DNA from: Lumbricus terrestris
Lineage: Eukaryota > Annelida > Clitellata > Crassiclitellata > Lumbricidae
DNA length: 64,000 nucleotides
Direction of reading: 5' to 3'
NCBI GenBank assembly: GCA_949752735.1
Contig: OX457039.1
Location: 42,093,699 to 42,157,698 of the forward strand
This document shows positions 23,518-35,965 of the stretch, one piece after another. The position numbers and the translations under genes are program-made. The stretch's first letter is position 1; every line of letters begins with the position of its first letter. The notes under the pieces were generated by a model. It made no database searches. It was not told where the DNA came from and saw only the letters and a program-made list of their open reading frames with translations.

Positions 23518-23587
23518 ATTGTTCAGGAATATGAAAGAGCTATCATCTTCCGACTTGGCCGAGCTCTACAGGACGCAAAAGGACCAG
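23518..23587 (+). CDS. STOM: Stomatin exon: start of SPFH domain
   Basis: Acceptor CTATTTCTCAG, donor GTAAGA, ending in phase 1. Encodes IVQEYERAIIFRLGR and then the KGPG motif, the diagnostic opening of the stomatin SPFH domain (human IKEYERAIIFRLGR). The splice junction is the likely source of the 14-bp minisatellite 1.5 kb upstream. Confidence 0.95.
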
Positions 23588-23683
23588 GTAAGACAAGAGT
23601 CAGACAATCTGATATCGAAACTCGTTTTGTAAAGTAAACTGTTAAATGATCTAATAACTCCAACGCAATCCTCGAGAGAGCCA

Positions 23684-24148
23684 GCCTGGCTAGGATTTTG
23701 TTTCCGGGGTGCCCCTTAAAAAAAACTTGAGCGGCGAAATTTTCTGCTTTCTGACGACCTTTCCTTTTTTAGTCATCGAAATTGCTGACTTTTTAGCCAT
23801 CGCTTGTTTTTCTTACTTTTTTGACTCGTAATGCGTTCACGGCGGTGCAAAAACCCCACCATTTCCCGCGATGTTCAAATATTTTCTGCTCGAACTTTTC
23901 TCGCACATTTTAATACTTTATTCTTTGTGAGGCGAGTAGGCTATAGGCCTAGGATGTATAAATGTACAGCCCTGAATCTACTGTAAAATATAACATAGTA
24001 ATGAGAGTCTCAAAATGAAATCCTCTGATTTCTTCCATCGTATACGTTAACAAGCGCATTATTTCATTTTTACATTATTTCATTCGGGGGGGAGGGGGAA
24101 AAGAGGTGTTCAAGCACCCAAAACACCCCCTATAGCTACGGCCTTGTC
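23684..24148. mobile_element. MITE-like element, GCCGTAGC family, in stomatin intron
   Basis: Left side CTGGCTAGGATTTTG followed by TCCGGGGTG. The right side read inwards is AAGGCCGTAGCTATAGGGG and then TGTTTTGGGTGCTTGAACACC. The same terminal blocks occur at 8152-8410. The interior motif TTTTTTAGTCATCG near 23770 also occurs in the hAT MITE at 50-258. No target duplication was seen. Confidence 0.5.
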
Positions 24149-24786
24149 GAGGTTTGCTGTCCACTAATAATCATGAAAGTGATTGCAGTCATGAATTTGA
24201 AGTCTTCTGGAATCTGGACTAAGGTGTCTTTCTACAGCGCATATACTAAACAGCTACCTTTGCCATGCAGCCACCATCAAATTTATCAGAAAGAATCGCA
24301 CAATATATACATATTATATATATATGCTCAATAGACAGCCTTTGTACATATATATAAAATATATATATATACACGATTCGACACATTCAGCCATCATCAA
24401 TGTTCAGCTGCAAGCACGTACTATTCGCATCATCGGTTGTAAACACCTGATTCGACTCGCATTGCAGCGCCACATAATATGCAGCGTTAGACTGCAGAGT
24501 ATACGGTACACGTAGCCTATAGAGCGGTGAACGACCTTTCAGAATGTCATCAAAAACTGCACGCTGACCGAAATCAATGGATTAGCCGACTCTTCGAGGT
24601 CTGCACGCACGCCTCAGATGTCTCGAAAACGAATTTCCAATTTCAGTCTACTTAAGTAAGTAAGTAAATAAATTGTCGTCGTGTAGCAACGCATGCAAGA
24701 CGCGAGACTTCATTGCCGTGCACGAAATTCGATTCCGTAGGCCAGCTGTAAACTGCCTCTGGTCTGATAATGAACATCGATTTGAG

Positions 24787-24859
<73 letters not shown>
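24787..24859. repeat. (CA)n(TA)n compound microsatellite
   Basis: About 22 CA units followed directly by about 14 TA units. Confidence 0.95.
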
Positions 24860-24861
<2 letters not shown>

Positions 24862-24984
24862 TAGTCTGTTCAGGAAGAGTGTTCTGGATAAGCATCTCTC
24901 CATGCAGTTCAAAGACCGGGGATATACAGCCACTGCGTTTCTTGCGTAGCCTATCCTTTTCAGTCCATCCGCCATCATTACTAA

Positions 24985-25385
24985 TCACACACCATCACCT
25001 TCCTCAGGCTCCTCTATCCATCACACCTCGGGCTTTTCATTCAAAACTTAAGACACTCCTTTTCACGAACTCTTACCCTGTCTCATCTGATCCTCCACCT
25101 TCCAATTCCCGGCCCAAACGACACCCGCCTTAATAGCTGTTCCGCCCCTCTGATCCTATGGAATTTCGACCCTGACCACCACGGACTACTCTCACGGACA
25201 ACCCTTCTAACTCAACGCATTTGATCCTGATCTTATGGTAACTCGACCCGGACCACCACGGACTACTCTCACGGACAACCCTTCTAACTCAACGCAGCGC
25301 TCGTGAATAAGCTGGTGCCCCGCGCTTGGCTTTCGAGTGGCGCTTTAGAAATTTCGAGTTTACGATTACGATTACGATTACGATA
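24985..25385 (+). mobile_element. LINE 3' end: ORF2 C-terminal tail and 3' tail
   Basis: The + strand encodes SITPRAFHSKLKTLLFTNSY, the FKSRLKTHLF-type end of CR1/L2-like LINE proteins, then a stop and a noncoding tail. A segment of about 80 bp (CCACGGACTACTCTCACGGA and following) is duplicated in tandem. The tail ends GAGTGGCGCTTTAGAAAT with (ATTACG)n. A second copy of the same LINE end is at 44703-45007. 5'-truncated, as is usual for LINE insertions. Confidence 0.65.
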
Positions 25386-25742
25386 CTGCATATACATGTA
25401 TAGGGTGTCACGTGTTTACTCTCTCGCCCTTTAAAGAGGCATACTACTAACAGAATAGATTCACTTTATAAGCCTATGCCGCATCGTATTTGATAGTACG
25501 AAATTACGCTATAGATAAATTATACGATGATTCAGTAATTTCAGTTTAGCGAGGAAACTAGCTACACGATGAAAATGGATAGGTGATAGCAAAAAATGAA
25601 GATTTTGTGGTTAATAATTGTGCATCAATAACAATATTATTGATGCACATCAGTCAAGATATAAATAGCGTATAGTTGATATACTAGACCTTATTTATGC
25701 TTCAATACAATTGTCCTCTCACTTCTTCTAATTTATATGGAC

Positions 25743-25744
<2 letters not shown>

Positions 25745-25779
<35 letters not shown>

Positions 25780-25862
25780 AGGGCGGATACAGGAATTTTC
25801 GAAGGGGGGGGCAAAAATTTTTGGTCTTGTGAGACAGGAGAAAATTTTTTCAGTCATCGACC

Positions 25863-25904
<42 letters not shown>

Positions 25905-25905
25905 C
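25745..25905. repeat. Two TA runs flanking a G-run fragment
   Basis: TA runs at about 25746-25776 and 25866-25902. Between them is GGGCGGATACAGGAATTTT with a GGGGGGG run, which looks like the end of one of the local hAT-type MITEs. Confidence 0.6.
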
Positions 25906-25947
25906 TACTCATAATTAGGCTTAAAGGCTTGTAGCCGTTCATTTGTG

Positions 25948-26020
25948 AAACGAGATGAAACGAGATGAAACGAGATGAAAGGAGAAAGATGAAACGAGAT
26001 GAAACGAGATGAAACGAACC
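25948..26020. repeat. 10-bp tandem repeat (GAAACGAGAT)n
   Basis: About seven copies, with one interrupted unit near 25980. Confidence 0.9.
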
Positions 26021-26288
26021 TTGCCGCTGCCTCAGCACTTATAGCTGCTGAACCCAAGACAGCAGAAGAAAATCAATAGAAACGAAAGCAATGAGAAGCA
26101 AACGGAATATGATCGAGTGAGGTGGACAGATCAGAAAAAAAACTTGAACGAAAGCAGAGACGATAAAAAAAACATAAAGATGATAAATTCGTTTTATTGA
26201 GCTCTTGCCGACATACCGTAGCCTACCTCAGCCAGTGTATACAAAGAAACAATTTATAAAGAAAATTATAATAATTCAATCAGATGAC

Positions 26289-26645
26289 TCAGATGCAAGT
26301 CAGATGCAAGTCAGATGCAAGTCAGATGCAAGACAGATGCAAGTCAGATGCAAGACAGATGCAAGTCAGCTGCAAGTCAGATGCAAGTCAGCTGCAAGTC
26401 AGATGCAAGTCAGCTGCAAGTCAGCTGCAAGTCAGCTGCAAGTCAGCTGCAAGTCAGATGCAAGTCAGATGCAAGTCAGCTGCAAGTCAGATGCAAGTCA
26501 GATGCAAGTCAGATGCAAGACAGATGCAAGTCAGATGCAAGACAGATGCAAGTCAGATGCAAGTCAGATGCAAGACAGATGCAAGTCAGATGCAAGTCAG
26601 ATGCAAGTCAGATGCAAGTCAGATGCAAATCAGATGCAAGTCGCA
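26289..26645. repeat. 11-bp minisatellite (AGATGCAAGTC)n, ~32 units
   Basis: Nearly perfect 11-bp units in only three main variants: AGATGCAAGTC, AGATGCAAGAC and AGCTGCAAGTC, with the AGC type clustered in the middle. All three frames of the + strand are open because the unit has no stop in any phase; the Cys/Lys/Ser-rich frames are not genes. Lies in a stomatin intron. Confidence 0.93.
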
Positions 26646-28256
26646 TCTATAGTATACAGAGGGGCAATGGTCGTAAATGTAAAGTACCGTACTCGGGATA
26701 TGTAGGCTAATTTCTCTCATCTTTAATCGGGACAGGTTACACGACTAAACAGAAATAGGCAACCGTAGGCCTATAATAATTATTATAAGGCAAAACGGAA
26801 GAACTTCTGATGAAATGAATAAAAGTTTCTACGTTATTTAATTAAATGATATATAATTTCTTCCACGAATCAAGAGCTATTGAAACGACGAGGCGTGCAT
26901 CAAAATGTTTCGAGACCTGATTTTTCTGAACATTTTTTCTCCTCTTCATATCGCCCGATATAGTCTGGTCTGTTCGCTTGACTTCATATCGGTCCTTCCG
27001 AGGAGACTTATCTTGCTAGAGCCGCTCCACTCATCGGATACGGTGCGGACCGTAGGGACCAATATTGCAGGCTTTGGCTGATACGCTGCGGCTTACTCGT
27101 CGCAGTCCCGTGCATTGAATACCGTATAATATACATCATGCGCCATAGACTTCGGGTTCGATAGACTCGCCATTCGTTTTCATATGACGCGAATTAAATT
27201 AGAAAGCACTCGTCGATAAATGGAGATTATAGCTTCAGCTCTATACCGTAAATCCCCTTATGCGGTATATCGCAATATTGTTCTGTCGCGTGGGAGGGGA
27301 ATTAATTCACTATGACGAGAACGTGACCATTCTCAAAACTGCAATCATACATTTATGGAGCGCCTATAGTTGTGAACAGTTAGGCCTACCTCAAAATCTT
27401 CACAACTGTGAGGTAGTCTAATGCGAATCTACGTGAGAACGTAGGTATTATGACTGTTTAATAAGCAATTATCAAGGCTGTAGTTAGGGGTGTTGTGGGT
27501 GCTTGAACACCCCCACCCCCGAAAAATTAATAATGCTACCATGAAATAATGCATCTACTGACACAATCATGATGTAAGAATTAATGGTCTCCTGGACCGA
27601 TATTAGGACCAATATATTAAGGCCAATAAAATATTAGGACCAATATTCTCCTAATTATTATGAGCTTCATCGGGCGATGGCAGTGAATTATCCTATGAGC
27701 GAACATAGAGAATAGGTTCATCGCGTGATTGTGATCTAGCATTGATCGCACAAGTGAATTATAGTCTACATTAATTAAACATAGTGAGCTTAACACGTTG
27801 AGCATAGTCTATCTGCCATGGCTATAGTGATTTCATAGACTTTACGGATTTGTCAAGATACGAAGCCATGAGATTGTTTTGGCTACAAAGGAACGAGAGA
27901 GAAAACGCTGGAAAGAAAGGAAGCAAATTAGGAAAAGGTTTTTTTATTTTATTGGTGTGATGGTCTGCGATTAAAAGCATATAAAGATGGAGGCCGAGAG
28001 TGTTATAGGAACAGAAATTGCATCTAGTTTCAACAATGTGGATTATTTAGACTCGTAAAATAATTGCAAACATGGAAGAAAACTAAGTCAGTCACCGAAA
28101 CATCGAGAGGGGCAAAACTCTTAGGCCACTAATTTTGAAGTGAGTTCAAGTAACGGCCATCTTTAAGTTCTCAAACCACTATGCATCGAACATAACTGTT
28201 CGAGTTTACACTAACCTGCGCGTGCGCACGAAAGCGCAGGCATTCTGTCGACCAAT
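26646..28256. other. Stomatin intron, only a partial MITE recognised
   Basis: Mostly unique AT-rich intron, with the partial repeat at 27474-27600. No exon-like ORF. Confidence 0.45.
27474..27600. mobile_element. Partial MITE, GCCGTAGC family
   Basis: AAGGCTGTAGTTAGGGGTG, then GGGTGCTTGAACACCCCC and AAATAATGCATCTA match the left end and interior of the element at 8152-8410. The right end is absent. Confidence 0.5.
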
Positions 28257-28265
28257 GGTTAGCCT

Positions 28266-30338
28266 CATGGGCGCCCGCAGGATTTTTTGCAGGGGGGGTC
28301 AGTCATGACCAGGAGAGTTAAGATATAAAATGTCATTTAAAAACTGCAGCTTACACAATTACCGTACATTGTCTCAGTATATATTTATGATTCTTTTGCA
28401 ATGAGACGAACAAAATCTTTCAACAATTTCCAACTATAGATTTATAGCATATATATTAATGTATACACTCATAGTAAAAGTTATAGCACTTATAATTGAC
28501 TAACAGTAGCCTACCAGGAACGTCATGTCTTTTTTCCAGGGCACAGAAAAATTCAGAGGCAAAACTTAGCCAGCTTGTTAAAATATTTTCCACATGTGCA
28601 AGACACTGGTTGAATGATCAAACATGTTTTATTCTTGTTCTTATTTATTTCTTACTATGTTTGATTCAGTTATGGGAATTATTTTAAACACTATAGTATC
28701 TAAAATACTAGTTTAAATACTATCACATAATTTTTTAGTTGTATTTATAAAACAATGGAATGACTAGAGTCTGTAGGCCTATTTATATTTTAACTACAAG
28801 TTCTTTTCTCAGTATTGTATAGGCTACTCTACATATTTTTTATAATAGGCCTACTAAAATACTTTTACAAATGCTTTCATCTGTCATTAACAACAGCTGA
28901 TCGAGCAACATTGCATGCTGCGTGCACTAGGCCTGACATAATTAGTATTTGGCTATTATTATTTATGTGGGAAGCTCCTGGTATGGTCTCTGACGCCAGG
29001 CATAACATAACTATATATAAATATAATTATATATATGTATAAGTTATAGCTATATTTAGACATGATACACAGTCTGCCAAGAAACATTTGTAAATTGTTA
29101 TGCTATACAAAATGGAACTTTTGCCAACCAACTGTAGCCTACTGTCACTGTGTGCCTTCACTTCAATCAGACGCTCAAATGGAATTATAAAGACTCAATT
29201 TTAAATGGGTCGATATGCAACCTGTCTGGATCCTATGCAATAATAATATTATATAATTATAATATTCACTAATACAGTCATTCCAGGAAGCTGTTTAGTG
29301 GCTTGCAATTAAGATGGCTGAACAGAGGTGCTCCCAGTCCACTGAGCCAATGCTAAACAGAAGACTTGAGTTGGAAAAAGCAGGCAGATAATGATGGGTG
29401 AGCCCATACAACCAGGATTCCAAGAAGGAACAAATGTTCAAAGAAAAGATATTATTCATAGTATATACAGGACATGCATGTCTGACAATTAAAGTTTGTC
29501 CAGTCATTATATTAAAAAGACTAATTACTTAGTGTGATTTCCAGTTCAAAAGACCTGGCCTACCGTGGATTCGTTGGGACGATGGCAGAGTGGTGTGCGG
29601 TTGGAGGGGGGTGACGAGACAGACCAGTTGACGACTGGCGCAGCATTCTGCAGTGCATTAATGGCAGATTAGCAGTTTGAAACCTTTTCCTGTGAACTCC
29701 ATATGTCGTTTCGGACACTGCTGCGCTCTCGTCAGATTGTGCGGACCGTAACGATTAACAGGTTATGATTATGAAATGGACTCCATGTCCCGGTCAGCTT
29801 TTCTCTTCGATCTTACACTCTCCAGTTCTGAAGGAGCTCTAATCATCAGAGGTTACGATCCCTCATAAACAATCGGGCTCAATTCCTCTCCTTCCCCTCC
29901 GGGGTCGGTCTTCCACTATCAGGGCGGCCTTCCCCCTACTCCCTACGTGAGTTTGGCTCGCTTCTGATCCCTCCCCGTTTTTCACTTGGCTCAAGTTGCG
30001 CCCGCCCTGGGCCTATAATGTATAGGGATAGCAGCCACTACTAAATGCTATAATGATCCGCTCTCCTGCGACTCAATTTGATTAACCCTCCCCTCATCTG
30101 TAGCAGTCATTCCAGTGTAGGCTAGCTTGTATTTCATCTTTCACCTCTCTGTCTTAAGAATCTCCTTTATGCTCGTCAGACATGTGCAACCTCATTCAAC
30201 ACCTCATTCCACCTCACACGTCACCGGTGTTGAGGAAACGAAAGGCGATGTAACTGGGCCTATAATGCATATGCTCCACTCTCTGTCAGACGGTGGTTGG
30301 GTTACCCATTGACTGTAAACGGTTCATAGGTTACGGTC

Positions 30339-30374
<36 letters not shown>

Positions 30375-31437
30375 ATATAAATATAACTTTAAACTATTTA
30401 TTGTGCTGTTGTGCATTAGGCTATATATTTTTTTATATATACATGTATAATTGTATATGTGAATATAGACTGAGAGGGTGAAAATTGCCTGTGTCACGAA
30501 ATAGAGTATCCCCCGTATTAATTGTATCCCCCCAAATTAAAAAAAGTCGAAAAAACCGCTTCCCCTTGTTTGTTTTTTTGTAAATTTATTTTCATCTTCT
30601 TTGTTTTGAACAATGACACTAACAGGTATGTTTTTTCCTACTAGATAATTTGTTTTGCCCTGTTTTTACAGCACTTAAAACATTAAAAACACTTTAAAAC
30701 ACTCAGAGTCACTAAATAAATTCGAGTTGCCTTTATCTGAGCATTGCTTAGGACACTTAAAACAATTAGAGTCACTTTAAATTTTGATTATAGCACCAAT
30801 GTTTTTATTATGCGCATTTTTCAAAAAAGGAGATATAATGGTTTATCCCCCCCCCGGATAGTATAGACCGGTTAATTCCATCTGGGGGGAAAGATTAGTT
30901 CATCCCCCCGGATAGCTTTCAGAGGTATACTCCGTTTCGTGTCACCTGCACGCCTTTTGAGTATTTATTATCCAGAGGTCTTTGCCTGGCGGACAGTGCC
31001 TTAGTAGGCCTACTGAGTCATTCCTGTGAAGTCGGGTCTGCATATCGGGCAACGCATCTCCTCCACACGTCCCTGCCCATCGCCAGCTACCCGGCCTCTT
31101 CCCATGATATCTCCACACACCCCATGCAAGTCGTATCTAATTACAGTGCCAGACACCACACCGCTGTGACCCCGTGTATCCTATATCCAACAGGCTACAG
31201 GATGTAGTTCAGAATCTATGTCCATGTTTGGCCTTGTTGTGGTCATTGAGCACCATACGTACGGCGTGGGCAAAATAGGTCAACTGTTGGAACAATTGGC
31301 CAAATTCAGGGAGTGGCAAATGCATCCTTTCCCGTTTTACCACTGAAATTTTTACAGAAACTGTCATTATCAATATTTTGTCATGATTTCCAGGGGGGGT
31401 CACGCGACCCCCCTTGACCTATGCTGCGGGCGCCCAT
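28266..31437. mobile_element. 3.2-kb TIR element with 9-bp target duplication
   Basis: The ends are inverted copies of ATGGGCGCCCGCAG followed on both sides by a G-run (GGGGGGGTCA and, inverted, GGGGGGTC). They are flanked by exact 9-bp duplications GGTTAGCCT at 28257-28265 and 31438-31446. A 9-bp duplication suits Mutator-like elements, but I do not recognise the TIR, so the superfamily is inference. The interior is AT-rich without a transposase-like ORF. It contains a nested element at 30498-30938. Confidence 0.65.
30498..30938. mobile_element. 441-bp nested MITE with 7-bp target duplication
   Basis: Left end GAAATAGAGTATCCCCC; right end read inwards GAAACGGAGTATACC. Flanked by exact GTGTCAC at 30491-30497 and 30939-30945. 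The interior has several CCCCCCGGATAG-type blocks near its right side. It sits wholly inside the 28266-31437 element and is therefore younger. Confidence 0.65.
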
Positions 31438-31558
31438 GGTTAGCCTATAAGTACTGCATGTGCAGTATAGACTATAATTATATTACGTAAATGTCGCATT
31501 GCATTAAATCACATTATATAGCATTACGTGATTATACGTGATTGATTGCATTTTCTAG

Positions 31559-31641
31559 GTCTGTTCTTCGTCTTACCATGCACCGATCAGTTCGTTCGAG
31601 TTGACTTGCGGACTGTCTCTTTCGAAGTACCACCGCAAGAG
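31559..31641 (+). CDS. STOM: Stomatin exon: SPFH domain, LPCTD segment
   Basis: Acceptor TTTTCTAG, donor GTATAC, entering in phase 1 and leaving in phase 0. Encodes GLFFVLPCTDQFVRVDLRT and ends FEVPPQE, matching stomatin LFFILPCTDxFxKVDxRTxSFDIPPQE. The preceding intron (about 8 kb) holds two TIR transposons and several tandem arrays. Confidence 0.95.
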
Positions 31642-33590
31642 GTATACTGGTATAAGAAAGAATAACTCATTTATTCACTCGTTCGTTTATTTCGATTTTC
31701 AAGCGTAGGTCTATAATAGGCCTAATCTTAATCTGAAGATTATATAAATTAATATTATGTGATGTATTGCATATACTTTAGAGTTTGAACACAGATGCAG
31801 TAACTTAGTAGCCAACATGGGACATACAACTGCACTTATAATTGTATTTAGTCCCTATAAGACAACGTTGAAACAGCAGAAACGAAACTGTATATCGCTG
31901 CAAGACATTGGAATAATAATATAGGCATAGAGCTCGCACCAGACGTTTACGCTCCTGCCTTAAATTCAATTGTAGTTTCTCGTTGGTAGAAGATGACGTA
32001 CGTTCGGCTACTCGTAGAGTCGCCAGGACCTGGTTTATACCTTGAGAGCAGGCAATCTTTGCCAGTCGGGCGGTAAATAGAAGCGATGTCACATGCAGTG
32101 ACTAACGTTCGGGTCACTCCAATATACCATACGGCTCTTCAGAGCTTTTTTTAAACGTGCAGCTGTACTGTTGTACACAAACTGTGCATTTGTAGAAGCA
32201 CTTATGTACAGTTAAAACTAGCAAAAAGGTCATTGTCCTCCGATTGGAAGTAATTTACCATGGATGATGGGAAAGGAAAGGAGTTGTGCAGTTCTAAAAA
32301 TTCCTTAAAAACAACCCTGCGGCTCTTTGGATAATCACGAGAAAGATGGCAGTAAAAATAGTTCTAAACCCGAGCTTATTCACGAGTTACCGGTATATGA
32401 TCAGCATAATCTTGCTTATGTTCTCGTGCACGAATATCCACTTTGATACATAGGTTCCATGTAAGTATAGTCTGCAGGTTGAAGCTGAACTTTCCGAATC
32501 CGACACAATGGATCCAAGTCGATGAGAGTTCCTTATCTATAACGTATTAGCATACACAATAATTTAGCCTGAGGCGGTAGGCGGTACGTTATTAATCATT
32601 ATTAGTCAACATTTAATACTCGTCCAGGTAGTTGCGCGCTTTGGTTGCGCGCTTTGGTTGCGCGCTTTTGTCTGCGCGCCTTTGTCGGTGAAAGTTCCTG
32701 TTGCGCGCTTTGCGCGCTATTGTCTGCGCGCATTATTATTATCATCATTATCATTATTATTATGATTAGCCTATTATTGTTATTGCTATTATTGTTATTA
32801 TTATTGTTTTTGCTATTATTATCTTCATCATCATTATCATTAATTATTACTATTATTATTATCATTATTATTATTATTATAATTTTTCACCCAAAGAATA
32901 AATAATCCCTTAGGCTCTACGAAACTATTTTACATTATGAAGTTAGTCGTCCTCGACCCGGTGGGTTGTGCGAACGTGTCCCTGAAGACTATGGCGTTGA
33001 AGCTCTGACAGAGCCATGTTTAACATAGGTCCATTCGGTGCCTTGTGCCCTTAGACCTGAACAGAGAGTTTTGTTCCTATTGGCCAAATGCCTTATGCGA
33101 GTGCAGCAAGTCTCAGTGTTAGGGCTAGGCCTATTTAAGCCTAAACCTTTTGTAAAATTTGTAAGTGTAAGAAAACATTAATTAAAAGTGCAGCAACCAT
33201 AAAACCATAGGATGATATAAATTTCTTTATGATATAATTTTATACTTATTTACACGTGGCTGTTGCTTTTGGAAAACCAACGGCCGCTCGACGACACTAT
33301 GCCTCTGCGGTAACACTTTGCACCGACACTCGAGGAATCTTAAACACGGTCCTGAGCTCTGAGTGCATAATTTTAGATAAACGTTGGAACAGGTGTACGG
33401 TCTCCCGAAGGTCCCAGGAGACGGAGGTCATGCGGTGTCCAGCTCTATAATTATTACTGTTATTATTATTATTATAATTATTATTATTATTATTATTATT
33501 ACTATTTTTTTGGTTTTTTTTATTTTTTTATTTTTTTTTGCCCTGAGGTAGGCCTACTTTGTTCCCCCAGGGACTTAGAGTTTATAAAAG
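31642..33590. other. Stomatin intron; GCGCGC block and ATT microsatellites
   Basis: Mostly unique. Contains the GCGCGC-rich block at 32628-32730, then ATT/ATC microsatellite at 32730-32880 and another near 33451-33510. No gene recognised. Confidence 0.45.
32628..32730. repeat. GCGCGC-rich short tandem block
   Basis: Repeats of TTGCGCGCTTTGG and CTGCGCGC. It resembles the TIR subrepeats of the MITE at 62751-63437, so it may be one end of a related element; the other end was not found. Confidence 0.5.
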
Positions 33591-33599
33591 CAATGCATT

Positions 33600-33604
33600 A
33601 TTAC

Positions 33605-33669
<65 letters not shown>
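33600..33669. repeat. (ATT)n microsatellite, ~23 units
   Basis: Nearly pure ATT run; an interrupted CTG run follows at 33957-34000. Confidence 0.95.
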
Positions 33670-33671
<2 letters not shown>

Positions 33672-35400
33672 CGCGTCTGTCAAAATAGTCTCAGCCGAAA
33701 GTCTGTTTTGGTTCTCTTTTCAATTGTTTTTATTGCCAGACGAAATCTGGCCAATGAACATATGATTGCCACATTGAAATCTGCATTGAAATTCACTCGC
33801 AAAATAAATGCCACTTGACGTACATGTATATACTGGCCACACTAGTCTGTAGATTTATAGCGACATCGATGTCTGCTGGCTTCATATAGCCACTGCTTAT
33901 CATCAGTTCTCATCAGCTTATAGTTTGTTCCAGCGCATAATGATCGATCCATTCTTCTGCTGCTACTGCTGCTGCTGCTGCTGGTGCTGCTGCTGCTGCA
34001 GAATAGGACATCAGCATCCTGCAGTGACTGATTTGATGGACACGAGTAATGGTCAAGTGGTTATGTCCATGCACTCGTCTAATCGCCGATGTGTGTGTGT
34101 TGGTGCAATTGATTCTGCGCTCATCACCAGAACCGAATACCGATCTGACCATCAGCTTCGCATCAAGTAATCGCCAACGAATCTGATAGAGAGCTGTGGA
34201 CTGTGGAGAATGGATTGGCTTACAGACAATCACTGCAGAGCCAGAGTAGGGAAGGGAATATAGGGATGGAGAAGGGGGTGGGATATGGGATGGGTATGGG
34301 ATGGGATGGGGTGGGGGCTGGGGTGAGAGATTGGGGAACGAAATTAATCGACGTTCAGTTGAACGACTCTTACAGGATTTGTGCAATGTAGAGGAAAAGA
34401 AGGAGAAGGAGGAGGAGCCTGAAAGTTGACAGAAGTATTCAGAAATAATTTTGCCAAAAGGTCATCTATACGTATATAGGCTAACGTTGATAAAAGCTAA
34501 CCTCCGTCGATAACGTAGAGATGAATATGGGTAGTATGCATCAATCAGTTCAAGTAAATGAAGAAAACATCTATTATGAATATAGTATGATCTTGTAATC
34601 TGTTGCCTTCATCAATCTTCTTTTGATGACATAATGTCAGATTGATTGCAGTGCAGCAGTCATCATAGTAATTACGTCATCATAAATCAGTGCCAGTCCC
34701 AAGCATGGATAAAGGAGGAGAGCGACGCTAACGGTCTTTGTTACCACACAATGTCGTTAAACTGCAGCAAACAAACACCATTAATCATTCGTATTTCGTA
34801 ATATATCTATACATGTACATGTATTCGAGCAATAATATTATTTTAGAATAGTTTAGAGGCTTTCTTACCTGCATGCGTTAAACTATGGACTTGTAGAATT
34901 CAGTCTATAGACTTCAGAGCTGCGTTTACTCAGGGCGGAAATTTTGACTAATTTTAAAGCTTGAGCCCATAAAACTGAGTCGGTTGGTTTGCATAACCCT
35001 AAAACGTAGTAAAGTATTGACAACGGACAAAACGACATAAGCGGATCTATATATGGCTTGAAGTTAGAGGGACAAAGAGAAAGTTGGCTTATGGCTTATG
35101 GCTTGTGATGGTGTCTTTAAAACAATGATGTAACGTCAGACCCACAAGTTTGAGGTGCAAGTCCTTTGGACAATCATCGAACCTGCCAAAAACAATGATA
35201 TCTAGATGCGCATATATATAATTGTACCTTTTTGAGTGCGTTTCTAATGCAGTCTGTATACTATATATGGAGTGTTCTATCAGTCCGAAACGATAATTAC
35301 AGGCTTAAGGCTTGGACCTGCAGACAAATTACTTGGGGTTATAATTATGGAAGTGATATTTGAATGATGCCTAAATTAATTGCGGATTTATACAATGGCG
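33670..35400. other. Stomatin intron, nothing else recognised
   Basis: Contains the CTG run at 33957-34000 and a purine-rich GGGATGGG-type stretch near 34240-34330. No exon or bounded transposon recognised. Confidence 0.4.
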
Positions 35401-35652
35401 CTATAGAAGTTTTGAGGCCCGATTAAATACGCTATGTCCCAGAGAAGTACGCCTAATTAGCCCGTCGCAGTTATCCGTTCCCGATGCCTCTCGACGGGTG
35501 ATGACCCCAAATGCCGCTCTATCATCAGCATTGAACGAGAAACTGTCGGCTGAACTGTTCGCGTCCGAGTTCGTCACCGGTGGACCGTTCCTCCTCGAGT
35601 GGCGTTTACCCACAGATGACTCTGTCTGTTGTAGTGACAGTAACATCGAAGA
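35401..35652 (-). CDS. Candidate terminal coding exon of an unknown gene
   Basis: A - strand open stretch of 83 codons to a TAG, starting just after a possible acceptor (CCTGCTCTAG) in phase 0. It is about 50 % GC within AT-rich intron, and its residues (charged, Ser/Asn/Arg-rich, for example SVGKRHSRRNGPPV and DNCDGLIRRTSLG) look like a soluble tail rather than translated noise. No family is recognised, and no partner exon was found. It lies antisense inside a stomatin intron, just 313 bp before the exon at 35966. It could also be a degraded transposon piece. Confidence 0.25.
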   Translation of the reverse strand, partial: SSMLLSLQQTESSVGKRHSRRNGPPVTNSDANSSADSFSFNADDRAAFGVITRREASGTDNCDGLIRRTSLGHSVFNRASKLL

Positions 35653-35965
35653 CTAGAGCAGGATGGGCGCCGCTGTTGGCTGCCAGATCTTTTTTCATTT
35701 AGTGTTAGCTACCGAACCTGCTATACAGCCGACCTGCGTGTCGTGCGAAGCGGGCCGTATTTCGCATAACCTGTATCTGTAATCCTTCTGCGGTTTGTCA
35801 GATCGAATTTTATTAAACGAATATATATAATAATAATAAAATGAACTATTTTAGGCTTAGGCTATAATTATAATTTACTATCATTTTAGGCTATAATTTA
35901 CTCATTCCTTCGTCGCGTAACTGAAAGTTTTGGGCAAATCTTGAGTTGACTTTTGTGCGCTACAG

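Noticed and set aside
26205..26710. Three overlapping Cys/Lys/Gln-rich ORFs
   Set aside because: Product of the 11-bp minisatellite.
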